64,000 bases of DNA from DASQZK01 sp963771005 (lineage in GTDB: Bacteria > Bacteroidota > Bacteroidia > Bacteroidales > GCA-2748055): assembly GCA_963771005.1 (NCBI GenBank), contig CAVYRO010000003.1:248001-312000 (forward strand). The letters are read 5' to 3'. The notes under the pieces were generated by a model, which was not told the origin of the DNA, ran no database searches, and saw only the letters and a list, made by a program, of their open reading frames with translations. Below, piece by piece: positions 18,736-27,608 of this stretch. The position numbers were made by a program, and so were the translations under genes. Positions within the stretch are counted from its first letter, which is position 1. Each line of letters opens with the position of its first letter.

Positions 18736-19807
18736 TCAAGGCCGGTTATTGATAAGCTGCTCACCAAGGTAACTTCCGTAACTGGTAATGCAGAAGGAAG
18801 TTATTAATGCGATAAGTCCGGTAATTAATAGTATGTAAGTTATTCGATTGACATTCTTCCATTCCTTCATAATTACTCCTACAATATAACTGAAAAAAAT
18901 GAGCATAGACATGTGAAGCACCCAGCTTGCAAACTGGAAATTTCCCATCTTAACATGTCCCAATCCATAGAAAAAAAACTGCATGGTCCAAAGCGTGCCT
19001 GCCAGTGCCGACCATAACCAGTTGCGGAATATTGTATTTCCCGATAAACCATTTCCCGGTAAAAATTCCTTTAGCGTTCCGTACCGGATCCCGGCAATCA
19101 TAAACCAGATAAAATTTACCATGAAACATCCCGAGGTTGAAATGATCAATTTGGCATTGCCTTCGAAATAACCGGCGCCATTTTGCGCGGCCATATCGGC
19201 AATAGGTTTCCCATACTCAAGAGAAAGGTTAAAAACACCGGAAAGTACTCCCGCCACAATTGTAAGAAAAAGACCAATGGTCATATTAAATCCGGCTTTA
19301 CCAAGATTCAGGGAATTCAGATCTTTTTCCTTCCGGAATCCCGCCCAACCGCAAATAATTACGCCCAGTATTGATAAGCTCATTCCGGCGAGAACAATCC
19401 CACCCCCGGGCTTGGTGAAAAAGTCAGTCAGACCACCAAAAATCATTAGCGGGAGGATCGTTCCTATGACGGCAGAAATACCAATGGCCAGGGTATAGGT
19501 AAGCGAATACCCGATATGATTAATTGCCTTCCCAAATGACATACCCCCAAAACCATATGCACCTCCTAGTAAAAAAGCCGTCCAGAATGGCTTTGCCGGT
19601 GCATCTATCAGGATCCGGAAGAAACCGGGAACAGTAAGCCATCCTATTATGACAGGCACGAGAATCCATGCAAAAAGTGCCTGAACAAGCCAGAATGTGC
19701 CCCATGACCACCTGCGGGTTTGCGTGTTCGGTAAGTAACAACTTGCAGCAGAAACTCCCACCGATTGCATGAAATCCGGTTCCAATGATGGGATTAGGTG
19801 TTATCAT
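18736..19807 (-). pseudogene. rhaT: RhaT-family sugar/proton symporter, frameshifted near the N-terminus
   Basis: The main frame encodes about 330 residues with some ten membrane segments and close RhaT-like text: RRWSWGTFWLVQALFAWIL, then LGGAYGFGGMSFGKAINHIGYSL. That frame has no ATG before 19770. The expected N-terminus (NPIIGTGFHAIGG) is found in another frame, starting at the ATG at 19807. That ATG overlaps the UroD stop as ATGA, which strongly supports it as the real start. One extra base around 19756 breaks the gene. It may be a sequencing error, true decay, or rescue by an internal TTG/ATG start. The family imports L-rhamnose or L-fucose-like sugars with protons, which fits the fucosidase encoded next. 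Confidence 0.8.
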
Positions 19808-20850
19808 TTAGAGGTAATTTTTTTTAATGCATTAAATATAGCTTCGATATTGGCCGGGGGAATATCAGGTAAAATGGCTTCATGACTTGGTGAAATAATG
19901 AGCCCTGTAGGAAATATTTCCACCAGCTCTTGTATTTTTTTCGTAACCTCCTCCGGTTTCCCATTGACCAGGAGATTCTGAGCGTCTACGCCACCGCAAA
20001 ATGAAACTTCGTTTTCAAAATGCAACTTCAGGTTAGGGGCATCCATTGCATAAGCCAATGCTTGTACCGGGTGGATAATATCCGCTCCCAGTCTCGCCAG
20101 ATCTCCGATAATTGGAAATATGGAACCACAGGAATGGTGCATGACTGTTAATCCATAGCTTTTTGCCTGATCGATGATCATTTTGGTACCCGGAAAAACA
20201 AATTCACGTAAAGTTTCCGGATCTACCATCAAGGCTGTCTGGCTGCCGAAATCATTTCCAATCAGGACCACATCCAGCATTCCTTTTGTTGATTCGTAAA
20301 ATATCTCGTTCGCTCTAAGGTAAAATTTTGTTATCCTGTCTATTACAGCTTTAAACATTTCCGGATTGGTGAGCATGACTACGAGTGCCTGCTCCATGCC
20401 AAATGCTGAACAGGCATCCTGAAAATGAGCACTCCAAAGAATACCCATTTTTATGCGGTCAGCGGGTGCTGAAACAGCCCTTCTCCGGGATTCTTTTCTA
20501 TCCAGATATTTTGCCGGATCGGGCCATTCGAATTTATCAATATCGGCAACATCCGAATAATCTTCAAAAAAACCGGGTGCCGTAAGCGTCCGTTCATCCG
20601 GCCTGTCTAGATGGTTCACCTTTGCAAAATTAAAGGCACATGCAATGTGATTTGAGGGCGGGAAGTTGTAAGGCACCTCAACCGGATAAATATCATCGTC
20701 AATCAGCATGCGAAGTTCATCGATGCCGGATACTCCGAAATGTTTAATTAAAGCAGGTTCTGCCGAAGGTACCGGTAAACCCATCCAGGAAGAAGGATGG
20801 TCAACCGGTTGATAATGGATGGTAGCAAAAAATCGATCTCTGTTATTCAT
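19804..20850 (-). CDS. Uroporphyrinogen-decarboxylase-family protein (UroD/MtaA-like)
   Basis: A TIM-barrel protein of about 348 residues from the UroD/methylcobalamin:CoM-methyltransferase superfamily. It starts with MNNRDRFFATIHYQPVDHP, the usual opening of the non-haem members. It carries a GNDFGSQTALMVDPE segment, then VMHHSCGSI with the His and Cys typical of the zinc-binding methyltransferase branch, and FCGGVDAQ. The open frame extends upstream to 21090, but that part reads through the palindromic element and is not protein-like, so ATG 20850 is chosen (20892 is possible). In sugar operons such proteins occur without known function; haem synthesis is unlikely here. Confidence 0.78.
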   Translation of the reverse strand: MNNRDRFFATIHYQPVDHPSSWMGLPVPSAEPALIKHFGVSGIDELRMLIDDDIYPVEVPYNFPPSNHIACAFNFAKVNHLDRPDERTLTAPGFFEDYSDVADIDKFEWPDPAKYLDRKESRRRAVSAPADRIKMGILWSAHFQDACSAFGMEQALVVMLTNPEMFKAVIDRITKFYLRANEIFYESTKGMLDVVLIGNDFGSQTALMVDPETLREFVFPGTKMIIDQAKSYGLTVMHHSCGSIFPIIGDLARLGADIIHPVQALAYAMDAPNLKLHFENEVSFCGGVDAQNLLVNGKPEEVTKKIQELVEIFPTGLIISPSHEAILPDIPPANIEAIFNALKKITSK

Positions 20851-20905
20851 CTCTGAAAATATTTTACTTCCTGATATTTTCAAAGATATCATTTTATGAA
20901 AATTG

Positions 20906-21164
20906 TACTTAGTATCAGAAAGAAAACTCGACAACCCTTCGACTTCGCTCAGGGACCGGTCAATTCGATGAACGAAGAACTTTTCGGATGGTGGTAAGGC
21001 AGGCCAAAGGCCCTTCATAAGAAAATCATTGAATTTTAGATTTATACATAAGGGCCTTTGGCCTGCCTTACCACCATCCGAAAAGTTCACCCTCTTGAAT
21101 GAAGTTGCCGGTCCCTGAGCGAAGTCGAAGGGTTGTCGAGTTTTCTTGCAAACACTACTTAGCA
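20906..21164. mobile_element. MITE-like palindromic element, copy B, inverted relative to copy A
   Basis: A 241-bp element (20915-21155) flanked by TACTTAGTA (20906-20914) and TACTTAGCA (21156-21164), an 8-of-9 target duplication. It is the reverse complement of copy A, with about 11 extra bases in the central loop. It ends in the same GTGTTTGCAAGAAAAC terminus, here on the right. It sits about 60 bases upstream of the UroD-like start, so it forms or displaces that operon's promoter region. Confidence 0.75.
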
Positions 21165-21556
21165 GTCTCCGGGAAAGAACCTGTTTTAATTGTATAATAT
21201 ATTAATATACAAGGCCATATACGAGATTAAAAAATTTTGCCTCAGTACATGATTTTATCCCCATACTTTATGCTACAGGATTATCTTTACCGGAGAAGAT
21301 TTTATTCATATTGAATGTATCCGTGGCAAAGCACGAAATTCGAAGGGAGCTTACAAGATGAAAGTTATTGATTTTAGAAAGAGACTCTTAAGACCGCCTC
21401 CCGGTTTTAAGGGAATATCAAAAGGGTAATTATTTTGCCGCAATGCTTAGGCTTTCCGGGCTTTGTAAACTTCAGACCTGCACATAATCAATTCTCAATC
21501 GTCAGGAAAGCATCCTTCTTCGCCCATTCAACAAATCAACAAATCAACCAATCACT

Positions 21557-21691
21557 AAATTCTTCGGGGAGTTTCACCACAGATTTCACAGATTATCACA
21601 GAAAAAGTTGTTTCAGGTTGTTTGAGATTTTTTCAGATGGTTTGAATCCCATTCACCAAATCAACCAATCAACCAATCAACCAATCAACAA
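21557..21691 (-). repeat. Dispersed repeat also found at 58744-59096
   Basis: The core 21557-21605, read on the minus strand, is TTTCTGTGATAATCTGTG... followed by ...GTGGTGAAACTCCCCG. It matches two blocks near 58807 and 58975. On the plus strand it is flanked by CAAATCAACC/AACAAATC heptad-like runs (21536-21556 and 21656-21691). The rest of 21165-22039, apart from the tRNA gene and the hairpin at 21796, shows nothing I can assign. Confidence 0.7.
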
Positions 21692-21700
21692 ATTCCCTTG

Positions 21701-21773
21701 TCGGGGTGAGAAGACTCGAACTTCCGACCTCGTCGTCCCGAACGACGCGCGCTGCCAACTGCGCCACACCCCG
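21701..21773 (-). tRNA. tRNA-Pro (anticodon CGG)
   Basis: On the minus strand a full 73-base cloverleaf is readable. The acceptor pair is CGGGGTG/CACCCCG with discriminator A, the D arm GCGC-AGTTGGCA-GCGC, the anticodon stem CGTCG/CGACG around loop TTCGGGA, and the T arm GGAAG-TTCGAGT-CTTCT. G37 after the CGG anticodon fits tRNA-Pro. CCA is not encoded. Confidence 0.93.
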
Positions 21774-21795
21774 TACACTTTACTCTCAAATGTGT

Positions 21796-21823
21796 ATTGC
21801 CGGTACCGTTTCCAACCGGCAAT
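21796..21823. other. Hairpin between the NO reductase gene and tRNA-Pro
   Basis: A perfect 9-bp stem ATTGCCGGT / ACCGGCAAT with a 10-base loop. It lies just upstream of the tRNA and downstream of the NO reductase gene on the same strand. It may end or process the upstream transcript; there is no T run. Confidence 0.45.
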
Positions 21824-22039
21824 GCGGTCACAAAAATATAAAAATACTTAAGATTTACCTATTGTTTTAAGAATTATTGGGATGATACATATCCGGAACT
21901 TTCTCGAAAATCATTCAAGGAAAATTCCTGCCAATTAAATCATGGATGCCTTTATACGGCTACCTTAAGGACGATATTTTTTAGGATGAGACTTTTGAAA
22001 TAATCCCGTTTCCCTCTCTTTCGGTTTAAGGATCCGTTA

Positions 22040-24284
22040 TTATCGCTTCTTCACCGACCATCCCGTCTTCAGTCCGAATACAAACCATACCAATACAAAG
22101 GCGCCCACAGCGAAAATAGTGTCGCCGATCACTCTCAGCCAACGGATGGTTTGCAGGGTGGGTGTATTCAGGAACTCAGCCGAACGGGCATACCACAGGC
22201 CGAATTTGACACTGGCCCAGGTCTGCGCAAGCCCCACCGGCAGGATGCTGATCAACACCATAAGGGCCAGACCGATATTGATCGCCCAGAAGGCGAATTT
22301 CAGGGGCTTTTCCTTCCATTCCTTGTTCAGATCCATATCCCGCAACACAAAGAGCATCAGCCCGATACCCAGCATGCCGTATACTCCGAAGAGAGCTGTA
22401 TGACCATGAACAGGGGTGGTATTCAATCCCTGCATGTAATAGAGGGCAATGGGCGGGTTGATCAGGAAGCCGAAAATACCGGCACCCAGGAAATTCCAGA
22501 ACGCCACGGCAATGAACATAGTTGATCGGCCATTTATAGGCTTTGACCCACGGACGTGCCTGACTGAGCCGGAGGTTATGGTAGGCTTCGAAACCGATCA
22601 GGACCAGTGGAACAACCTCAAGGGCACTGAAGGTCGCACCAAGGGCCAGTATCGCAGTCGGTGTCCCCGCAAAATACAGATGATGGAAGGTGCCGATGAT
22701 TCCCCCCGAGAGAAATATGATCGTTGAAAATAGTACGGTCACTGTGGCAATCTTAGGCCGGATCAGCTGCATCCTGACAAACAGGAAGGCGATGACGACC
22801 GTGGCAAAGACTTCGAAAAATCCTTCCACCCACAGGTGAACCACCCACCAGCGCCAGTATTCGGCTATAGCCAGGTTGGTCTGCCTTCCCCACATCAGCC
22901 CTGCACCGTAGAAAGCGGCAATGGCAATGGATGAAATCAGGAACATGATGAGCAGGTGCCTGTTCTCAGACCGCTGCCTCAATGCCGGCAGAAGTGCCCT
23001 TCCCATCAGGAAAAGCCATATGAACAGCCCGGCGAACAGAAAGATCTGCCAGAACCGGCCCAGGTCAACATATTCATATCCCTGGTGACCGAACCAGAAA
23101 TTTTCAACCAGTCCGAGCTTTTGCATGATGCCGAACCATTGTCCTATAAGAGAACCGGCCACAATGATAAGCAGGGCGATGAACAGGAAATTTACCCCCA
23201 GCTTCTGACACTTCGGCTCATATCCCGATACAGCCGGAGCAAAGAACAGGCCTGTAGCCAGCCATGAGGTGGCAATCCAGAATATGGCAAGTTGTATATG
23301 ATAGGTACGGGTGACCGAGTAGGGCAGGATATTCGCCATGGGAAGCCCATAGAAATTCAGCCCTTCGACACCGTAGTGCGCCGTAATGACCCCCATCAGG
23401 ATCTGCACGAGGATCAGCAGGGAAACCACCCAGAAATATTTCAGCGTTGCCTTCATGGACGGCGTAATCGTCGTCCCGGAAAGAGGATTGACATCCGGGA
23501 CTTTCAGGTTTATTTCTTCATCCCTGTTCGAAGCATAATACCAGGCCAGCAGACCTATTCCTGCCAGAAGAATGATGACCGAAAAGCCAGTCCAGAGTAT
23601 CAGTGAATTTGGAGGAGTATTACCGATCAGTTTTTCAGCAGGCCAGTTATTGGTATAGGTGATCTCTTTCCCGGGCCGGTTCGTTGAGGTAGCCCATGTA
23701 GCCCACCACAAAAATTCATTCATTTTCTCCATCCGGTCTTCATCCCGGATGCTGTTCGGAGGGATACTATATGCTTCACGCAGATCCGAGAGAGCCGCGT
23801 CATGCATAAAAGGCCCTGAATAATGCCTGTTGATTTCCCTGAATGCCTCCGCCCTGAGCGGTGAGACCGTTATGATACGGGTATCCGGATCATACGTATT
23901 TTTTCTCAGTTGGTCCTGCAGCCTGGCCTGCAGGGAAGCTTTCTGTTCATTATTCAGCTGATCATAGCCTGTCGAATAATCTTGATTTGCCCAACTGTCC
24001 AGCATATAAACCGCTTCGCGATGAAGACGGTCTGCCGTCCAGTCAGGTGCTTTGTATGATCCGTGTCCCCAAACCGTGCCCAGTTCCTGTCCGCCAATCG
24101 ACTGCCAGACATTCTGACCGTCCTTTATTCCAGATGCCGTTATAAGCACCCTGCCATCAGAAGTAACTACTTTTTCGGGTATCGGCGGAGCTTTCCGGTA
24201 TATTTCAGTTCCAAAATATCCCAAAACCCCGAAGGAAATGAGCATGACCAGAATAAAACCGGTCCAGAGTCGTTTTGTATTCAT
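22040..24284 (-). pseudogene. norB: Quinol-dependent nitric oxide reductase (qNOR), frameshifted
   Basis: A membrane enzyme reducing 2 NO to N2O with quinol electrons. The ATG at 24284 gives an N-terminal membrane helix and the periplasmic cytochrome-like domain without haem c that is typical of qNOR (SIGGQELGTVWGHGSY...). The haem-copper-type core follows with about 12 further helices (FWGHQGYEYVDLGRFWQ, WWVVHLWVEGFFEV). At about 22520-22523 one extra base breaks the frame. The remainder (FIAVAFWNFLGAGIFGFLINPP ... PVHGHTALFGVYGMLGIG) continues to 22040 in another frame. Total length, about 748 codons, is normal for qNOR. It is divergent from the RIC gene. An indel error in the assembly and a recent pseudogene look the same here. 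Confidence 0.88.
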
Positions 24285-24336
24285 AGTTTTTAGTTTTAGA
24301 ATTCCTGCTTCAAACTTAAAAAAATAAATCGTATAA

Positions 24337-24354
24337 GTGGATACGCATATCCAC
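24337..24354. promoter_or_regulatory. Palindromic operator candidate between qNOR and RIC genes
   Basis: A perfect 7-4-7 inverted repeat GTGGATA-CGCA-TATCCAC, 53 bases before the qNOR start and 43 bases before the RIC start. The Rrf2-family gene encoded after RIC is the obvious candidate to bind it in response to NO. Position and symmetry are seen; the binding partner is inferred. Confidence 0.6.
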
Positions 24355-24396
24355 AAAAAAATGGTTATTTTTGATAAAAAACAAACTGATTCAATA

Positions 24397-25125
24397 ATGA
24401 ATATTACATCCCAAACCCGGGTGGGTGATATAGTGCAGGGAAAATTTCAATGCAGCTTCTGTTCTTACCCGAATGAAGATCGATTATTGCTGCGGAGGAA
24501 ACAGGACCCTGGATAGCGCATGCAGTGAAGCCGGTGCAGACATTGTAAAGGTACTTCGCAAACTTGACCAGGTCATGACCGTAAAGGACCGGGATACCGG
24601 ACACGTGCAGAGAATGCCTCCCGATGAGTTATGCGAGTATATCATAAAAACACACCATAATTATGTAAGGGACAGGATACCCGTGATGACGGTAAGCATA
24701 GACAAATTATGCAACGTTCACGGGAAGAAGCATGCCGAATTATTCGAGGTGAAGGAATTTTTCCGGACTGCTTCTGCCAACCTGATGGAGCATATGCAAA
24801 AGGAAGAGCTGATCCTGTTTCCCTACATCAGGCATATGGCATTTTGCGGGAGACAAAATACGGTCCTTAAGTCCCCTGCTTTCGGATCGGTGATCAATCC
24901 GATCCAGATGATGAGTTGGATCATGATAATGAAGGTAAGCGTTTCAGGCAGATTCACGAAATCACAGATGCATATTCACTGCCAGGAGATGCATGCAATA
25001 CATTCCGGGCCACCTACCTTATGCTGAATGAATTCGAAGAAGATCTTCATAGGCATATCCATCTTGAAAACAACATTTTATTTCCGGAAGCCCGGGAAAT
25101 GGAAGTCAGGCTTTTAAGTAACTAA
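24397..25125 (+). pseudogene. ric: RIC/ScdA/YtfE iron-sulfur cluster repair protein, two frameshifts
   Basis: Di-iron protein that repairs Fe-S centres after nitrosative damage. The ATG at 24397 gives NITSQTRVGDIV, the standard ScdA opening. An extra base near 24436 then moves the frame, and ENFNAASVL...IDYCCGGNRTLD continues in the next frame through the hemerythrin-like half (THHNYV, HGKKH, HMQKEE). A base is missing near 24913, after SVINPIQMM. The rest (LDHDNEGKRFRQI ... HLENNILFPEA) follows in the original frame. The indels cancel, giving exactly 243 codons, the expected family length. Each one alone would abort the protein. Confidence 0.88.
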
Positions 25126-25138
25126 TACCGGATCCGTG

Positions 25139-25573
25139 ATGATATCAAAAGGTACAGAATATGCTTTCAGGTCGCTGGTTTGCATTGAAATAAAGAACAG
25201 GGACGGGATTCGTCCGGGATACCGGCATATTGCCCGGGAGATAGAAGCACCTGAGCAGTACACTGCCAAAATATTACAAAATCTCGTGCGCTTCGGGATA
25301 ATAGATGCAGTGAGGGGGAGGGGAGGTGGTTTTTCTCTTGGAAGAGATGCGGAGGGGATTTCCGTTTATGAGATTATAAAAATCATGGAAGGCGAATATT
25401 TTTTTGAAAAATGCGGTTTTGGCCTGAAAAACTGCAGTGCAACGAATCCCTGCCCGATGCATGACCGGTACAAGGTAATCCGGGATGCCTATTACAGACT
25501 TGTGAATTCGGAAAGTGTAGCTACCCTGGCCGACAGGATTACCCGCGGTGAAGCCGTGATAAATCATTTGTAA
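25139..25573 (+). CDS. Rrf2-family regulator with three-Cys cluster site (NsrR-like)
   Basis: The N-terminal winged helix includes GTEYAFRSLVCIEIK, EAPEQYTAKILQNLVRFGII and VRGRGGGFSLGR. A C-terminal loop carries three Cys (CGFGLKNCSATNPC, spacing 6 and 5), the pattern used by NsrR/IscR-type proteins to bind an NO-sensitive iron-sulfur cluster. A GTG at 25136 directly precedes the ATG chosen here. It follows RIC by 13 bases and is likely co-transcribed. Regulation of the divergent qNOR-RIC promoter is the natural inference. Confidence 0.85.
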   Translation: MISKGTEYAFRSLVCIEIKNRDGIRPGYRHIAREIEAPEQYTAKILQNLVRFGIIDAVRGRGGGFSLGRDAEGISVYEIIKIMEGEYFFEKCGFGLKNCSATNPCPMHDRYKVIRDAYYRLVNSESVATLADRITRGEAVINHL

Positions 25574-25588
25574 GCCGGATGAGCCGGT

Positions 25589-25617
25589 CCGGGAACTACA
25601 TCCCGGTAAAATTTTTT
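25589..25617. terminator. Hairpin terminator between convergent genes
   Basis: The stem CCGGGA / TCCCGG with a 6-base loop is followed by TAAAATTTTTT on the plus strand. It lies between the Rrf2 gene and the convergent DUF4914 gene. Confidence 0.65.
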
Positions 25618-25631
25618 CCGGTTCCAGTAAA

Positions 25632-27569
25632 TTACACCGCGGGATTTTCCCTGTGTACTTCTTCAGGGGTGAAAAAGGAATACTGGTAATCCATCGGGAT
25701 GATATCCAGATAATCCTTAACCTGCGCATCGCCGAGACAGGCCCCGATGATCCGGTGACCGGTCTCCGATAATTCGGGTGTCAGGTATTGCGGCAGTTCC
25801 TTCTTGAAGAAATCCGAGAGGATCCCCGCCCCTATATCATATCCTTCCTCACCCACCTCGGGCTGCCGGTATACTTTCAGGAACCTCGAAGGAATTTTGG
25901 CACCTTCGATGGTCACATAATTCAGTTCAAATCCCAGGAGGCTGCACCTGGCCGGTTGGTACTGATCGGATCGCAATTTTGCATTGCCCCTGCGCGTAAG
26001 GTATTCCCGCATCATAAGCTGTGGTTTGAATCCTACTTTCCAAACCCCGATATGCTGGTTGGGAGTGAGGGTGTACCGGACTCTTGGGGTATGAATGATC
26101 TGATCGAGCAGAAGATTCGCATGCTTCACCTGCCTCCCCGTGGCAAAGGGCCAGTAGGATCCAACGCCCTCACTTTCCAGTCCCTCCGAACTGATGATGC
26201 TCGGATTGGCATAACCTCTCGGTGAAACCAGCCTCCAGAGCCAGGCCAGGGCCGGAGGAAGAATATGAAAGATCCCGATGATGGCATAGGATGGATTTTC
26301 AGGAAAGAACGGGGGCGTGCGGACGCCGAAGCTCCTTACATCCACGGTAACGGGTTCATTCACTACGCCCGGAACAATCTCCCGCGGAAGAACCACCCTC
26401 GGATTCGGACACCTTTTACCGGGACTGTCTTCGATATGGTCCCATACAAGTGCGGTGCATTCGGGCATTGTATTAAGGTTGAAGAAGAGCAGCGGTTTTG
26501 TGGCGTTGATCGTAATTTTCTCGAGAAAGGGATCGTCTCCGTAGTTCCGGATCCCGTCGACCCTGATGAACCATGCATTTTCGGCATCCAGCACAGAGAG
26601 TTTCCCGCTGTTCCTCTGGATCGAAGGATGGCATAAAGCCATGTCGTCGGTAACCGGGTTGAACTTACAGAAGGTTGGGATGGAGATGAGGCGCCGCTCG
26701 CCGTTGATCATATTCTCACCCAGGAGGACCTGGCCCTCGGGTTCCCTTACAATGTGCTGGAGCATCTCGCTCTTACCGCCGCCACTGGCTCCTTCATGCA
26801 TGTAAGTAGTTACGTTGTCATATGGGCTGATGGCCTGGACTGTCGAACAATGGGCGGTGACCCAGTTCTCTTCCTCCCCCTTGGTAAGCAGAACACCGTA
26901 CAATCCTTTTTTTGCGCTGGGTCCCGGGTACAGGTTGTAAGCGAACATCTCGTGAAGGCCCGGCAACCTGTTATGGACCACGATCTGTTTTCCGTTAAAA
27001 TGTGTATGCCGGAAAGGCGGAGCGACAAATATCACGGATTCGGGACTGTAATTTACCGGGAGATCACTCAATTTGACCATCTTTTGAAGCATGGACAATC
27101 CCATTGAAAAAAAAGCTGCATTGGCCGGAGCTATGGCCATGCCGGAACTCCCGATACCTCTCTGACCGGCAAAATAAAAAAATATGCCCAGTTCCTGCTC
27201 TTTTAGCCAATCGAAAGTTTCGGTCCGCAGTTTTTCGAAATCATAGCCGAAACGGTCCCCGAACTTCGTTTTGTCAGTTGGTAATCCATCCGCAATGACC
27301 ATTGTGTCAGGATCCCTCCGCCGCATATACGGTTCGGGATAATTGGCCGAGATTCCGTTCCTGACGCGGTGGATGATCGCTTCGGTATAAAACCCCTTCC
27401 CTTTGACATCGTAGGTAACCTCAAAACCTGGTTTTCCCTGGGTTGAGGCTTCGGCAAGTTCCTCCGAAGATTCAAAAACCCTGAATGCCCTGCAGTTCAT
27501 CAGCAGGTCGGTGATTTTTCCGGGCAGGGATATTCCTTTTTTTTCCAGTGTAATAAAAAAATCCGTCAT
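25632..27569 (-). CDS. DUF4914-family P-loop protein, ATP-PEP-carboxykinase-like
   Basis: A cytoplasmic protein of 645 residues with a clear nucleotide-binding loop EGASGGGKSEM near residue 260. This P-loop is of the kind seen in ATP-dependent PEP carboxykinase and HPr kinase. Other conserved-looking blocks are YFAGQRGIGSSGMAIAPANAAFF, FNLNTMPECTALVWDHIEDSPGKRCPNPR and SYWPFATGRQVKHANLLLDQI. I recognise the family as DUF4914, widespread in Bacteroidota and of unknown reaction. An upstream in-frame ATG at 27608 adds 13 residues with no family look, so 27569 is chosen. It stands alone on its strand. Confidence 0.72.
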   Translation of the reverse strand: MTDFFITLEKKGISLPGKITDLLMNCRAFRVFESSEELAEASTQGKPGFEVTYDVKGKGFYTEAIIHRVRNGISANYPEPYMRRRDPDTMVIADGLPTDKTKFGDRFGYDFEKLRTETFDWLKEQELGIFFYFAGQRGIGSSGMAIAPANAAFFSMGLSMLQKMVKLSDLPVNYSPESVIFVAPPFRHTHFNGKQIVVHNRLPGLHEMFAYNLYPGPSAKKGLYGVLLTKGEEENWVTAHCSTVQAISPYDNVTTYMHEGASGGGKSEMLQHIVREPEGQVLLGENMINGERRLISIPTFCKFNPVTDDMALCHPSIQRNSGKLSVLDAENAWFIRVDGIRNYGDDPFLEKITINATKPLLFFNLNTMPECTALVWDHIEDSPGKRCPNPRVVLPREIVPGVVNEPVTVDVRSFGVRTPPFFPENPSYAIIGIFHILPPALAWLWRLVSPRGYANPSIISSEGLESEGVGSYWPFATGRQVKHANLLLDQIIHTPRVRYTLTPNQHIGVWKVGFKPQLMMREYLTRRGNAKLRSDQYQPARCSLLGFELNYVTIEGAKIPSRFLKVYRQPEVGEEGYDIGAGILSDFFKKELPQYLTPELSETGHRIIGACLGDAQVKDYLDIIPMDYQYSFFTPEEVHRENPAV

Positions 27570-27608
27570 GTGTCTGGTGTTTTTACCTGATGAGAAATCA
27601 GGCTGCAA

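Noticed and set aside
20893..21090. N-terminal extension of the UroD-like protein
   Set aside because: The extra 66-80 codons are the reading of the palindromic element, which also occurs outside any gene at 17246-17475. The family N-terminus begins at 20850.
17237..21164. Origin of the element pair by a single inversion or duplication event
   Set aside because: Each copy has its own distinct 9-bp flanking duplication, which fits two separate insertions better.
21701..21773. tRNA-Pro as integration site of an island
   Set aside because: I found no direct repeat of the tRNA 3' end and no integrase gene on either side.
21435..21851. 138-codon open frame
   Set aside because: It covers repeats and the tRNA-Pro gene on the opposite strand; no protein features.
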